Origin: Candidatus Sedimenticola endophacoides
Lineage (GTDB): Bacteria; Pseudomonadota; Gammaproteobacteria; Chromatiales; Chromatiaceae
Direction: 5' to 3'
Assembly (NCBI GenBank): GCA_003062205.1
Contig: PQCP01000104.1
Coordinates: forward strand, 38,901-102,900
DNA: 64,000 bases
Shown here: positions 39,179 to 48,139 of the stretch, piece after piece
Layout of the letters: each line of letters starts with the position of its first letter
Position numbering within the stretch: the first letter of the stretch is position 1
Made by a program: the position numbers and the translations under genes
Notes under the pieces: model-generated
Seen by the model: only the letters and a program-made list of their open reading frames with translations
Database searches by the model: none
What the model was told of the DNA's origin: nothing

Positions 39179-41464
39179 ATGTTTGAAAAGATACTGATCG
39201 CAAACCGCGGCGAGATCGCCTGCCGCGTCATGAAGACCGCCCGCAGGATGGGGATCAAGACCGTCGCCGTCTACTCCGACGCCGACCGGGACGCCCTGCA
39301 TGTGCGGATGGCCGACGAGGCGGTGCATATCGGCGCCGCCGCCTCTTCCGAAAGCTACCTGGTGATGGAACGCATCATCCGCTAACCGCCATGGAGAGCG
39401 AAGCGAAGGCGGTTAGTCCCCGATAGGCGTAGGCGCGGTTGTATGGCCGCAGTTACGACCGATAGGGAGTGACGTAGGGCATACAAATAGCGCATCCGAC
39501 ACGCCGTAGAGTCATTGTGGTCATCATGACGGAGTTGCGCACGAGCAGCTTTGCTGCAATGTGCGGGACGGAGTCGTGATGAGCGCAGGACGGTCGGGGC
39601 AGTAACGGCTGTCGCGTTGGCGAGTCGATTTTGGGGACTGGGATGTCCCAAAATCTTTCACGAGGTAGCGACACTCTTGCAGGCCTGCCGGGATACCGGC
39701 GCCCAGGCGGTGCACCCAGGCTACGGGTTTCTCTCGGAGAACGCCGCCTTCTGCGAGGCGCTGGAGCGCGAGGGTATCGCCTTCATCGGCCCCGCCACCT
39801 TCGCCATCACCAGCATGGGCGACAAGATCACCTCCAAGAAGCTGGCCGGCGAGGCGGGGGTCAATATCATCCCCGGTCACACCGAGGTGATTCGCGACGC
39901 CGAGGAGGCGGTGCGCATCTCCGATGCCATCGGCTACCCGGTGATGCTCAAGGCCTCGGCCGGTGGCGGCGGCAAGGGGATGCGCGTCGCCCACAACGCC
40001 GAAGAGGCGCGCGACGGCTTCGAGCGGGCCAGCAACGAGGCGCGCTCCAGCTTCGGCGATGACCGGGTATTCATCGAGAAATTCATCGAGGAGCCGCGCC
40101 ACATCGAGATCCAGGTGATGGCCGACACCCATGGCAATGTCATCTATCTCAACGAGCGCGAGTGCTCCATCCAGCGCCGCCACCAGAAGGTGATCGAGGA
40201 GGCCCCATCGCCGTTTCTCGACGCGGCCACCCGCAAGGCGATGGGCGAACAGGCGGTGGCCCTGGCCCGGGCGGTGCAGTACCGCTCGGCGGGTACCGTC
40301 GAATTCATCGTCGACGCCCAGCGCAACTTCTACTTCCTGGAGATGAACACCCGGCTGCAGGTCGAACACCCGATCACCGAAAAGATCACCGGGGTCGACC
40401 TGGTGGAGCTGATGATCCGCGTGGCCGACGGCGAGGCGTTGCCGCTGGGCCAGGAGGAGGTGCGCCTCGACGGTTGGGCGATTGAGGCGCGGGTCTACGC
40501 CGAGGACCCGTTCCGCAACTTCCTCCCCTCCATCGGGCGTCTGGTTCACTACCGCCCGCCCGCCGAGGATTCGCATGTGCGGGTCGATACCGGCGTCTAC
40601 GAGGGGGGCGAGGTGTCGATGTTCTACGATCCGATGATCGCCAAGCTGGTCACCTACGGCGCCGATCGCGGCGAGGCGATCCGGCGAATGCAGCGGGCCC
40701 TGGACGAGTACTACATCCGTGGCGTGCAGCACAACATCAGCTTTCTCAACGCCCTGATGGTGCACCCCCGGTTCATCGAGGGGCGGCTCACCACCAACTT
40801 CATCGCCGAGGAGTACCCCGACGGCTTCAATGCCGGGATGGTGCCCCAGGAGGACCCGGCCAAGCCGATCGTGGTGGCGGCGATGATCCACCGCCATTAC
40901 ATGGACCGCGCCGCTCACCTCAGCGGCCAGTTGCAGGGCTACGGACGCAAGGTCGGCGAGGAGTGGGCGGTGGTGATCGAGCGCCGGATTCACGCGGTGC
41001 GGGTCAGGCCGACCCAGAACGGCTACCACGTCCATTACGACGGACGCGACTATTCGGTGGTGACCGACTGGGCCCTGGGCCAGCCCCTGTTCGAGGGGAG
41101 CATCAACGGCGAGACCCTCTGTTTCCAGGTCGAGCGCCAGGGGCTCCGTTACAGCCTCTACCACCGGGGCGCCCGTATCGACGCCCTGGTGATGACCCCG
41201 CGCGCCGCCGAACTCAACGATCTGATGCCGGAGAAGGCGGCCCCCGACCTCTCCCGCTTCCTGCTCTCGCCGATGCCCGGGCTGCTGGTCAAGGTATCGG
41301 TCAGTGAGGGGCAGGAGGTGAAGGCCGGTGAGGAGCTGGCGGTGATCGAGGCGATGAAGATGGAGAACGTGCTGCGCGCCGAGCGCGATGGGGTGGTGGC
41401 GCGGGTCAGCGCCGGGGTGGGCGACAGCCTGATGGTGGATCAGACCATCATCGAGTTCGAGTGA
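39179..41464 (+). CDS. pccA: Acetyl/propionyl-CoA carboxylase alpha subunit, split by element copy 4
   Basis: The first part, 39179-39379, codes for 67 residues ([20 protein letters not shown] to LVMERII). The second, 39680-41464, resumes with [20 protein letters not shown]. Exact removal of the element gives a 661-aa protein. The junction [14 protein letters not shown] then aligns with the human and bacterial alpha subunits with no residue gained or lost. Domains: biotin carboxylase with ATP-grasp loop [12 protein letters not shown], catalytic [12 protein letters not shown] and [11 protein letters not shown], a BT linker domain, and a biotin carrier with [10 protein letters not shown]. The interruption lies in the N-terminal Rossmann-like part of the carboxylase, so the halves are unlikely to function unless joined. 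Confidence 0.95.
39380..39679 (+). mobile_element. 300-bp intron-like element, copy 4
   Basis: Complete copy between codons ATC and CAG of pccA (phase 0, sense). Left flank GAACGCATCATC, right flank CAGGCCTGCCGG, no target duplication. This copy gives the clearest boundary proof, because the host protein family is conserved on both sides of the junction and requires a gap of exactly 300 nt. Confidence 0.97.
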
Positions 41465-41477
41465 CCCGGGAGACGGC

Positions 41478-42467
41478 GTGAGCATGGAGCTGGAGGCGCT
41501 GGCCGAGGGGGTCCTGGGCGGGCAGCGCCGTGCCCTGTCACGGGCCATCACCCTGGTTGAATCGAGCCGCGCCGATCACCGCGAGCGGGCCGCGCGGTTG
41601 CTGCAACGGCTCGCGCCCCACGCGGGCGGGGCGATGCGCATCGGCGTCACCGGGGTGCCGGGGGCCGGGAAATCGACCTTCATCGAGGCCCTGGGCAACC
41701 ACATCCTGGACCGGGGGCAGCGCCTCGCGGTGCTGGCGGTCGACCCCTCGTCGGTGCGCAGCGGCGGCTCCATCCTGGGTGACAAGACCCGCATGGAGCG
41801 GCTGGCCCGGCGCCGCGAGGCGTTTATCCGGCCCTCGCCCGCCGGGCAGACCCTGGGTGGGGTGACGCGCCGCACCCGCGAGACCATGCTGCTGTGTGAG
41901 GCGGCCGGTTTCGATGTGGTGCTGGTGGAGACGGTGGGGGTGGGGCAGTCGGAGACCGCGGTGGCGGAGATGACCGACATGTTCCTGCTGCTGTTGCTGC
42001 CGGGCGGGGGAGATGATCTGCAGGGGATCAAGCGCGGCATCATGGAGCTGGCCGACCTGATCCTGGTAAACAAGGCCGATGGCGAGCTGGCGGCCACCGC
42101 CAACCACTCCGCCTCCGATTACCTGCATGCCCTGAAGCTGCTGCATCCGCGCACCCGCAATTGGCGGGTGCCGGTGAAGACCTGTTCGGCCCTGGAGGGG
42201 CGTGGGATCGAGGCGGCCTGGGAGACGGTCGAGCGCTATCGCCGGACCCTGGAGGCGAGCGGCGAGCTGTTGCAACGGCGCGCCGAGCAGGCGCGCTCCT
42301 GGATGTGGAGTGAGACGGCGGAGAGTCTGCTTGCGGCGCTGCGCGAGGATCAGTCGCTGCGCCAGCGCATCCCGGAGTTGGAGCGGGAGGTAATGGCCGG
42401 GCGGCTGCCCGCCACCGTGGCCGCCCGGCAGCTGTTGGATCTGTTCCTCGGCGGGGGGCGTGATTGA
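41478..42467 (+). CDS. meaB: Methylmalonyl-CoA mutase-associated GTPase MeaB
   Basis: A 329-aa G3E-family P-loop GTPase that loads and protects the B12 cofactor of the mutase. The Walker A motif is GVPGAGKST, followed by VLAVDPSSVRSGGSILGDKTRM, the switch region VVLVETVGVGQSE, and the base-specific NKAD. The start is GTG 41478, with ATG two codons later as an alternative. It starts 13 bases after the pccA stop, so it belongs to the same operon. Confidence 0.96.
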   Translation: MSMELEALAEGVLGGQRRALSRAITLVESSRADHRERAARLLQRLAPHAGGAMRIGVTGVPGAGKSTFIEALGNHILDRGQRLAVLAVDPSSVRSGGSILGDKTRMERLARRREAFIRPSPAGQTLGGVTRRTRETMLLCEAAGFDVVLVETVGVGQSETAVAEMTDMFLLLLLPGGGDDLQGIKRGIMELADLILVNKADGELAATANHSASDYLHALKLLHPRTRNWRVPVKTCSALEGRGIEAAWETVERYRRTLEASGELLQRRAEQARSWMWSETAESLLAALREDQSLRQRIPELEREVMAGRLPATVAARQLLDLFLGGGRD

Positions 42468-42519
42468 GGCGCCCGCCGCGCTCGCGATGCGCGGGTATCA
42501 ACCATTGGAGATGGCAAGT

Positions 42520-42918
42520 ATGATCGGAAGACTGAATCACGTGGCAATTGCCGTGCCCGACCTCGATGCGGCCACGGCGACCTACCGCGATACCCTGGGG
42601 GCGCGGGTCTCCGACCCCCTGGCCCTGCCCGAACACGGCGTCACCACGGTGTTCGTGGAGCTGCCCAACACCAAGATCGAACTGTTGCACCCCCTGGGCG
42701 AGACCTCGCCCGTCGCGCGCTTTCTGGAGAAGAGCCCGAGTGGCGGAATCCACCACGTCTGCTACGAGGTGGACGACATCGAGGCGGCCGCCGCGCGCCT
42801 GCGCCGCGAGGGGGCGCGGGTGCTGGGGGAGGTGAAGACCGGCGCCCACGGCAAACCGGTGCTGTTTCTCCACCCCAAGGATTTTTGCGGTACCCTGGTG
42901 GAGCTGGAGCAGGCCTGA
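42520..42918 (+). CDS. mce: Methylmalonyl-CoA epimerase
   Basis: A 132-aa glyoxalase-fold enzyme (MIGRLNHVAIAVPDLDAATA). It has paired beta-alpha-beta motifs and metal-binding residues: His in LNHVAIAV, Gln/Glu in IELLHPLG, His in IHHVCYEVDD, and Glu in LVELEQ. It converts the (S) and (R) forms of methylmalonyl-CoA and so links the carboxylase with the mutase. The ATG at 42520, with GGAGA upstream, gives the family's normal start. Confidence 0.94.
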   Translation: MIGRLNHVAIAVPDLDAATATYRDTLGARVSDPLALPEHGVTTVFVELPNTKIELLHPLGETSPVARFLEKSPSGGIHHVCYEVDDIEAAAARLRREGARVLGEVKTGAHGKPVLFLHPKDFCGTLVELEQA

Positions 42919-42989
42919 AGCGCCACACCTTTTCATCCGGTGCCACGGGGCTGTCCCGGTGGTGCCCAACAACCCCCGGGGGAATCGCC

Positions 42990-43637
42990 ATGTCGGATCT
43001 GGAGCGGCTGTTCGAGAACAACCTGGAGTGGGCGGAGCGGACCAGCCAGGAGAGCCCCGGTTTCTTTCAGCGGCTGGCCCGTCAGCAGCGCCCCGAGTAT
43101 CTGTGGATCGGTTGTGCCGACAGCCGCGTGCCGGCCAACGAGATCGTCGGGCTGCTTCCAGGGGATCTGTTCGTCCACCGCAATGTCGCCAATCTGGTGG
43201 TGCACACCGATCTCAACTGCCTGTCGGTGCTGCAGTACGCGGTGGACGTGCTCAAGGTGCGGCACATCATCGTCTGTGGCCATTATGGCTGTGGCGGCGT
43301 GGCCGCGGCCCTCGGCAATCAGCCGCACGGGCTGATCGACAACTGGCTGCGCCACATCAAGGACGTCTACCACCTGCACCGCGAGCACTTCGGCCACTGC
43401 GTCGACGAGGCCGAGCGGGTGGACCTGCTGTGCGAGCTCAACGTCATCGAGCAGGTCTCCAATGTCTGCCACACCACCATCGTCCAGGATGCCTGGAAGC
43501 GGGGGCAGGATCTCACCGTCCACGGCTGGATCTACAGTATCCAGGACGGGGTGCTGCGCGATCTCAAGGTCAACTTCGACGCCCCGGAGCAGGTCCCCGA
43601 GCACTACCGCCAGGTGCCGGTCAGCAGTGAACGCTGA
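42990..43637 (+). CDS. can: Beta-class carbonic anhydrase
   Basis: A 215-aa zinc enzyme that interconverts CO2 and bicarbonate. The zinc and active-site residues are in WIGCADSRVPAN (Cys, Asp, Arg) and CGHYGCGGV (His, Cys). The sequence VSNVCHTTIVQDAWKRGQ near the C terminus fits the Can type. Bicarbonate is the substrate of the biotin carboxylase in the preceding operon, so the position is sensible. The ATG is at 42990, in a weak ribosome binding context. Confidence 0.95.
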   Translation: MSDLERLFENNLEWAERTSQESPGFFQRLARQQRPEYLWIGCADSRVPANEIVGLLPGDLFVHRNVANLVVHTDLNCLSVLQYAVDVLKVRHIIVCGHYGCGGVAAALGNQPHGLIDNWLRHIKDVYHLHREHFGHCVDEAERVDLLCELNVIEQVSNVCHTTIVQDAWKRGQDLTVHGWIYSIQDGVLRDLKVNFDAPEQVPEHYRQVPVSSER

Positions 43638-43773
43638 GTCCGCCTACCCGCCCGGCGCCGGCGGGCGCTTGTGCAACCGCGCCGGTCGTCTATAGTTTGT
43701 TCATCGGCCCTACGCGGAAAACGCGGGTGACAGTGTGCGTTCCGTCTGGAGGCGCCAGGCGAGGGAGAGGCGG

Positions 43774-46452
43774 ATGAGGGATGCAGTGGCACCGGATCGG
43801 GGCTCGGTGGATGCCGACCGGGTGGCGATGCTCTATGCCGGCACCCACTTCTCGGTCCTGGTGACCGCCGCCGTGGCCACCCTCTTCCTCGGTGTCCACT
43901 CGGCTCACCTGGCGCCGCGCCTGGTACTGCCCTGGATCTTGGCGCTGGCCGCGATCCTGCTTCTGCGCAGCGCCATGGCCTGGCGTTATAACCGCCAGCC
44001 CTCCCTGGAGGCGGTACGGCACTGGGTTGCGTATCACCGCGCCGGGACCCTCGTCACCGGGGTGCTCTGGGGGTGGGCCGGGGTGCTCTTCTTCCCCGAG
44101 CAGCAGGTTCACTTCCAGATCTTCACCGTGCTGGTGATCTCCGGCCTGGCGGCCGGGGCGCTTACCGTGCATGCGCCGGATTTCACCTCCTATCTCTATT
44201 ACGCCATCCCCTCCCTGCTGCCGGTGGGCGGGATCTCGCTGCTGCAGGGCGATACGCTCCATGTCAGCATCGGCGTACTGGTGTTCGCCCAGATGCTGTT
44301 CCTGCTGCGCACCGGTCACCGGCTCAACGAATCGGTCCTCGGGTCGCTGCGCCTGCGCTACGAGAACCAGGGCCTGGTGCGGGATCTGCAACGGGAGAAA
44401 AACCGGCTCGACACCCGGCTCGCGCGGGTACTCGACGGCAGCGCCAGCGAGGTCTATCTGTTCGATGCCCAGACGCTCACCTGCCGTCTGGCCAACGGCG
44501 GGGCGCTGGAGAATCTGGGTCTGGAGGGGGATGACTGCGGACGCTTCACCCTGATCGAGCTGATCGACGGCATCGACCGGGCGGAGTTTGAGCGACTGGT
44601 CCGGCCCCTGCGCGAAGGGGAGGTGGCGGGGCTGAGCCTGCAGGTGCGGCACCGGCGCCGCGACGGCACCACCTACCCGGTGGAGGCGCGGCTACAGTAC
44701 TCGGAGCGCGAGGAGCCGCCGGTGTTCGTGCTCACCGCCCTTGACCTCACCGACCGCGAAGCGGCCCAGGAGCAGGTGTGCAAGCAGCAGGCACTGATGC
44801 GCTCGGTGATCGCCAGCGCGCCGATCGCCATCTGGTCCCTGGATCCGCAAGGGCGGATCACCTTCATCGACGGCTCGCGCTCCGGAATCCGCGGTGAGCT
44901 GCCGGTGGCCGAGGTGGGGGACAACTTCTTCAGCGTATTCCGTGACACCGCTCCGGTGGTCGCAGACGGCCACCGCGCCCTGTCCGGTGAGGGCTTCGTC
45001 TCCACCCTGGATATCGGTGCGTCGCGCTATGAGATGCACTACTCGCCCCTGCTCGACGGTGACGGTCATCTGAACGGCACCATCGGCGTGGCGATCGACA
45101 ACACCGAGCGCAAGGAGTACGAGGATCGCCTGATCCGTCAGGCCAACTTCGATGACTTGACCGGCCTGCCGAACCGCAACTACATGCTGCCGAGACTCGG
45201 CGACGCCTTCGCCCGGGCGCGGCGTCAGCGCAACCAGGTGGCGCTGCTGTTCCTGGACCTCGACAACTTCAAGACCATCAACGACACCCTGGGTCATCGC
45301 GCCGGCGATGAACTGCTGGTACTGGCCAGTGAGCGCATGCGCGCCACCCTGCGCGAATCGGACACCATGTTCCGCATGAGCGGCGACGAGTTTCTGGTCT
45401 GCCTGGAGGGGATCGGCGCGATCCGCGAGGTGGAGGTGGTGGCGCGCAAGCTCAATCGGATCTTCGCCAGCCCCTTCGCGCTCGCCTCGGGGGAGGTGTA
45501 CGCCTCGGTCAGCATCGGGATCTGCCTGTTTCCGGATGATGGCACGGATGTCGAGCAGCTGATGCAGGCGGCGGACGCGGCCATGTACGGCGCCAAGGCG
45601 CGGGGACGCAACACCTTCCAGTTGTTCACCCGACAGATGCGCGAGGAGGCCGAGGCGCGTCTGGCAATTGAATCCCAACTGCGCCGTGCCCTCGGCAGCG
45701 ACGAGTTCTCGCTGGTCTATCAACCCAAGGTGGAGGTGCACAGCGGGCGTATCGTGGGGGCGGAGGCGCTGCTGCGCTGGGACAACGCGAGCCTGGGGGC
45801 GGTGGGCCCGGAGCGTTTCATCCCGGTCGCCGAGGACGCCGGCCTGATCACCGATATCGGCCGCTGGGTGATCGAGCAGGCGTGTCTGGAGGCGGTGTGC
45901 TGGCCGAATGACGACGATATCTCGGTGGCGGTCAATATCTCCTCGCGCCAGTTCCGCATGGGTGATCTGCTGGGCTGCGTGGGCGGGGCGCTGATGGCCA
46001 GCGGTCTGGCGCCGCGGCGGCTGGAGTTGGAGATCACCGAAAGCCTGCTGGTACAGGATGCGCCGGAGACGATTAATATCTTGAACGCCCTGCAGCGGCG
46101 GGGGGTGCGGCTGGCCCTGGACGACTTCGGCACCGGCTACTCCTCGCTCAGTTACCTCAAACGATTCCCCCTGCAGGTGTTGAAGATCGATCGCTCCTTC
46201 ATCCGTGACATCGGGGTCGATCGCAGCGACGAGGCGCTGGTGGAGGCGATTATCGCCATGGCCCACGCCCTGGATCTCGATCTGGTGGCCGAAGGGGTGG
46301 AGAGCGCCGGGCAGCTGGAGTTTATCCGCCTGCGCGGGGTGGAGATGATCCAGGGCTACTACTTCAGCCCCCCGGTCGATGCCGCGCGTTTCCGCGCCTA
46401 CCTGAGCGAAGGCCCCCCCTGGGGTGCGCCCGGCAAGGCCACCGGGGGGTGA
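43774..46452 (+). CDS. Membrane PAS-GGDEF-EAL c-di-GMP enzyme
   Basis: An 892-aa protein. Five or six N-terminal membrane segments (residues 15-185) resemble a MASE-type sensor; two PAS-like segments (about 215-345 and 355-450) follow. The GGDEF domain has the variant motif SGDEF near residue 535, in MFRMSGDEFLV; a Ser in the first place is tolerated in many active enzymes. The EAL motif is GAEALLRW near 662, with DDFGTGYSS and AEGVES further on. The ATG at 43774, preceded by AGGGAGAGG, was preferred to a GTG 13 codons earlier. Confidence 0.92.
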   Translation: MRDAVAPDRGSVDADRVAMLYAGTHFSVLVTAAVATLFLGVHSAHLAPRLVLPWILALAAILLLRSAMAWRYNRQPSLEAVRHWVAYHRAGTLVTGVLWGWAGVLFFPEQQVHFQIFTVLVISGLAAGALTVHAPDFTSYLYYAIPSLLPVGGISLLQGDTLHVSIGVLVFAQMLFLLRTGHRLNESVLGSLRLRYENQGLVRDLQREKNRLDTRLARVLDGSASEVYLFDAQTLTCRLANGGALENLGLEGDDCGRFTLIELIDGIDRAEFERLVRPLREGEVAGLSLQVRHRRRDGTTYPVEARLQYSEREEPPVFVLTALDLTDREAAQEQVCKQQALMRSVIASAPIAIWSLDPQGRITFIDGSRSGIRGELPVAEVGDNFFSVFRDTAPVVADGHRALSGEGFVSTLDIGASRYEMHYSPLLDGDGHLNGTIGVAIDNTERKEYEDRLIRQANFDDLTGLPNRNYMLPRLGDAFARARRQRNQVALLFLDLDNFKTINDTLGHRAGDELLVLASERMRATLRESDTMFRMSGDEFLVCLEGIGAIREVEVVARKLNRIFASPFALASGEVYASVSIGICLFPDDGTDVEQLMQAADAAMYGAKARGRNTFQLFTRQMREEAEARLAIESQLRRALGSDEFSLVYQPKVEVHSGRIVGAEALLRWDNASLGAVGPERFIPVAEDAGLITDIGRWVIEQACLEAVCWPNDDDISVAVNISSRQFRMGDLLGCVGGALMASGLAPRRLELEITESLLVQDAPETINILNALQRRGVRLALDDFGTGYSSLSYLKRFPLQVLKIDRSFIRDIGVDRSDEALVEAIIAMAHALDLDLVAEGVESAGQLEFIRLRGVEMIQGYYFSPPVDAARFRAYLSEGPPWGAPGKATGG

Positions 46453-46456
46453 GCGC

Positions 46457-47440
46457 CTACTCCGCCCCGGCCGCCGCGCGGATGGTGGCGCTGTTGATCG
46501 CCGGGATGTACCCGGGGCGGGGACTGGCCCGGCGGGCGAACTTCTTGATCATGCCCTCCAGGTTGGGGCGTTTCTCGGCCGGGCCGTCGCCGCTGCCGAT
46601 GCCGATGCCGCCGCCGAACTCGACGAACAGGTTCATGCCGTCGTCCAGGGCGCTCTGCAGGCAGCCGATCCAGTTGACCGGGTGAAAAAGCTGGAAGAAG
46701 AGGCGCGAGCGGATGCTCTCGGCAGCGCTTTCGTGAAAGCCCCCGGTGTAGTTGGAGAGCACGCGGATCCGTGGTTCGGCAAACTCGACCTGGTTGAGGG
46801 CCTCGCGGAAGTGGCGCGCGGCGCTGACCATGTAGTAGGTGTGGAAGGCGCCTTCGGTCTTGAGGCGGATCGCCTTCTTCTTGGGGTGGAGTTCGGCCAT
46901 CTCGGCGGCCAGGGCGTCGAGGTCCGCGGGGGCGCCGCCGACCACCGTCTGATCGGGCAGGTTGAGGCCGGCGATGCCGCAGTAGTGCTTGTCGGCCAGG
47001 GGACGGGCCCCCTCAAGGTCGATGGTCAGGGCCGCCATCTCCCCCTCGCCGTGGGTGCCCATCAGTTCGCCGCGCCGGGCCACCAAACGCAGCGCGTCTT
47101 CGAAGCTCAGCGCACCGGCGGTCACCAGGGCGGAGTACTCACCCAGGCTGTGGCCGGCCGCAGCAGCAGGTTGCAGGGGCGTGTCGGCCAGTTCGCGATA
47201 GACGCTGAGGCAGGCGATGTGGTGGGTCAGCAGCACCGGCTGGGTGTAGCGGGTGAGGTGGATTCGCTCGTCCGGGTTTTCGCCGGAGAGCTTTGCCATG
47301 TCGTAGCCGAGCACGTCGCTCGCCTGTTCGTAGACGCGGCGGGCGGTCTCGAATTCGGCGCACAGATCGCTGCCGATGCCGGGGTATTGGGAGCCCTGGC
47401 CTGGGAAGATAAAGATGACGCGCTGTTCGGTCTCGGACAT
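46457..47440 (-). CDS. Malonyl-CoA:ACP transacylase-like protein (FabD family)
   Basis: A 327-aa acyltransferase. The start VIFIFPGQGSQYPGIG and the nucleophile elbow AGHSLGEYSAL mark the FabD/acyltransferase fold, with catalytic His in EGAFHTYYM. It loads malonyl or another acyl group onto an acyl carrier protein or polyketide synthase. Standing alone, without fab genes, it may be a trans-acting acyltransferase rather than the housekeeping FabD. The ATG at 47440 has GGAGAA upstream. Confidence 0.85.
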   Translation of the reverse strand: MSETEQRVIFIFPGQGSQYPGIGSDLCAEFETARRVYEQASDVLGYDMAKLSGENPDERIHLTRYTQPVLLTHHIACLSVYRELADTPLQPAAAAGHSLGEYSALVTAGALSFEDALRLVARRGELMGTHGEGEMAALTIDLEGARPLADKHYCGIAGLNLPDQTVVGGAPADLDALAAEMAELHPKKKAIRLKTEGAFHTYYMVSAARHFREALNQVEFAEPRIRVLSNYTGGFHESAAESIRSRLFFQLFHPVNWIGCLQSALDDGMNLFVEFGGGIGIGSGDGPAEKRPNLEGMIKKFARRASPRPGYIPAINSATIRAAAGAE

Positions 47441-47612
47441 GATCTGTTCTCCTGGTTTCTCAGCAGCGGGGAGGATAGACATTTCCCGGGATGGAGACAA
47501 GGGCGGTGGGTTGCGCCTTGTCATGGCGCTGTGGCGCCTGATTGCGTAGAGTGGACGGGATGAATGTCGGCGGGCGCCGGATTCAAGACCAGCCGTGGAG
47601 GAGCGAGAGGAT

Positions 47613-47846
47613 ATGTCAGTGAGATTGATGGTGCTGCCGGGAGAGGATCCGGCCAACAGCCGCCTGTTGCGCATCCCCGAGGATATGCGCGAGCAGGAGG
47701 CCTATCGTCACGTCACCGGGGTGATCGCGGCGGTGCAGGAGCGCAACGCCAACTGCGGTTGGGACGAGGTGATGGACGCCCTGGAGGAGCACGGCTTCGA
47801 GGAGGAGGCGTTCGTCCTCGGGCCGACCCTGGTGTGCGGCCACTGA
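47613..47846 (+). CDS. Small conserved-looking hypothetical protein
   Basis: A 77-aa acidic protein (MSVRLMVLPGEDPANSRLLR...). GAGAGG precedes the ATG at 47613. The sequence is mixed alpha/beta with a compact, single-domain look (ATG-proximal strand, two helices, ending LGPTLVCGH). No family is recognised. Codon usage fits the genome, so it is probably real. It converges with feoC and is divergent from the transacylase. Confidence 0.65.
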   Translation: MSVRLMVLPGEDPANSRLLRIPEDMREQEAYRHVTGVIAAVQERNANCGWDEVMDALEEHGFEEEAFVLGPTLVCGH

Positions 47847-47860
47847 GGGCGGCGGGCCTT

Positions 47861-48139
47861 TCAGTGGTGCCTTCCCGGTGACGGGCAAATAAGGGGCGGC
47901 GGGGCCGGATCCCGGTCCTCACCCAGCCACTGGTAGATCTCCGTGGCGTTCGCCGGGCACTCGCCGCAGCCACTGCCGCAGGCGCTGCCGAGGCGGTATT
48001 TGCGCACCTCCCCCTTGCGGATCCAGGTCTCCAGCATGCCCCGGACCGCGTCGGGCTCGCTCCCCACGTGCAGGGCGATGTCGGCCAGGGTGGCCTGACC
48101 GCGCTGGCGCAGGTACGCCTTGATCCGTCCCAGGATCAT
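47861..48139 (-). CDS. feoC: FeoC-like transcriptional regulator
   Basis: A 92-aa protein. The N terminus MILGRIKAYLRQRGQATLAD forms a winged-helix start as in FeoC. A cysteine-rich segment (SACGSGCGECPANA) resembles the Fe-S cluster loop of the family. In enterobacteria FeoC binds FeoB and affects its stability. The ATG overlaps the feoB stop by four bases, giving a feoA-feoB-feoC order. Confidence 0.85.
   Translation of the reverse strand: MILGRIKAYLRQRGQATLADIALHVGSEPDAVRGMLETWIRKGEVRKYRLGSACGSGCGECPANATEIYQWLGEDRDPAPPPLICPSPGRHH

Noticed and set aside
39622..39655. Rho-independent terminator in the 3' hairpin of the element
   Set aside because: The hairpin 248-276 is strong but is followed by TTTCACGAGG, not a T-run, and a terminator within essential coding regions is unlikely.
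39382..39674. Protein genes inside the element (89 and 73 codons on the antisense strand, 50 or so codons on the sense strand running into host genes)
   Set aside because: All are by-products of GC-rich sequence; they have no ribosome sites, recur identically only because the element is repeated, and resemble no protein family.
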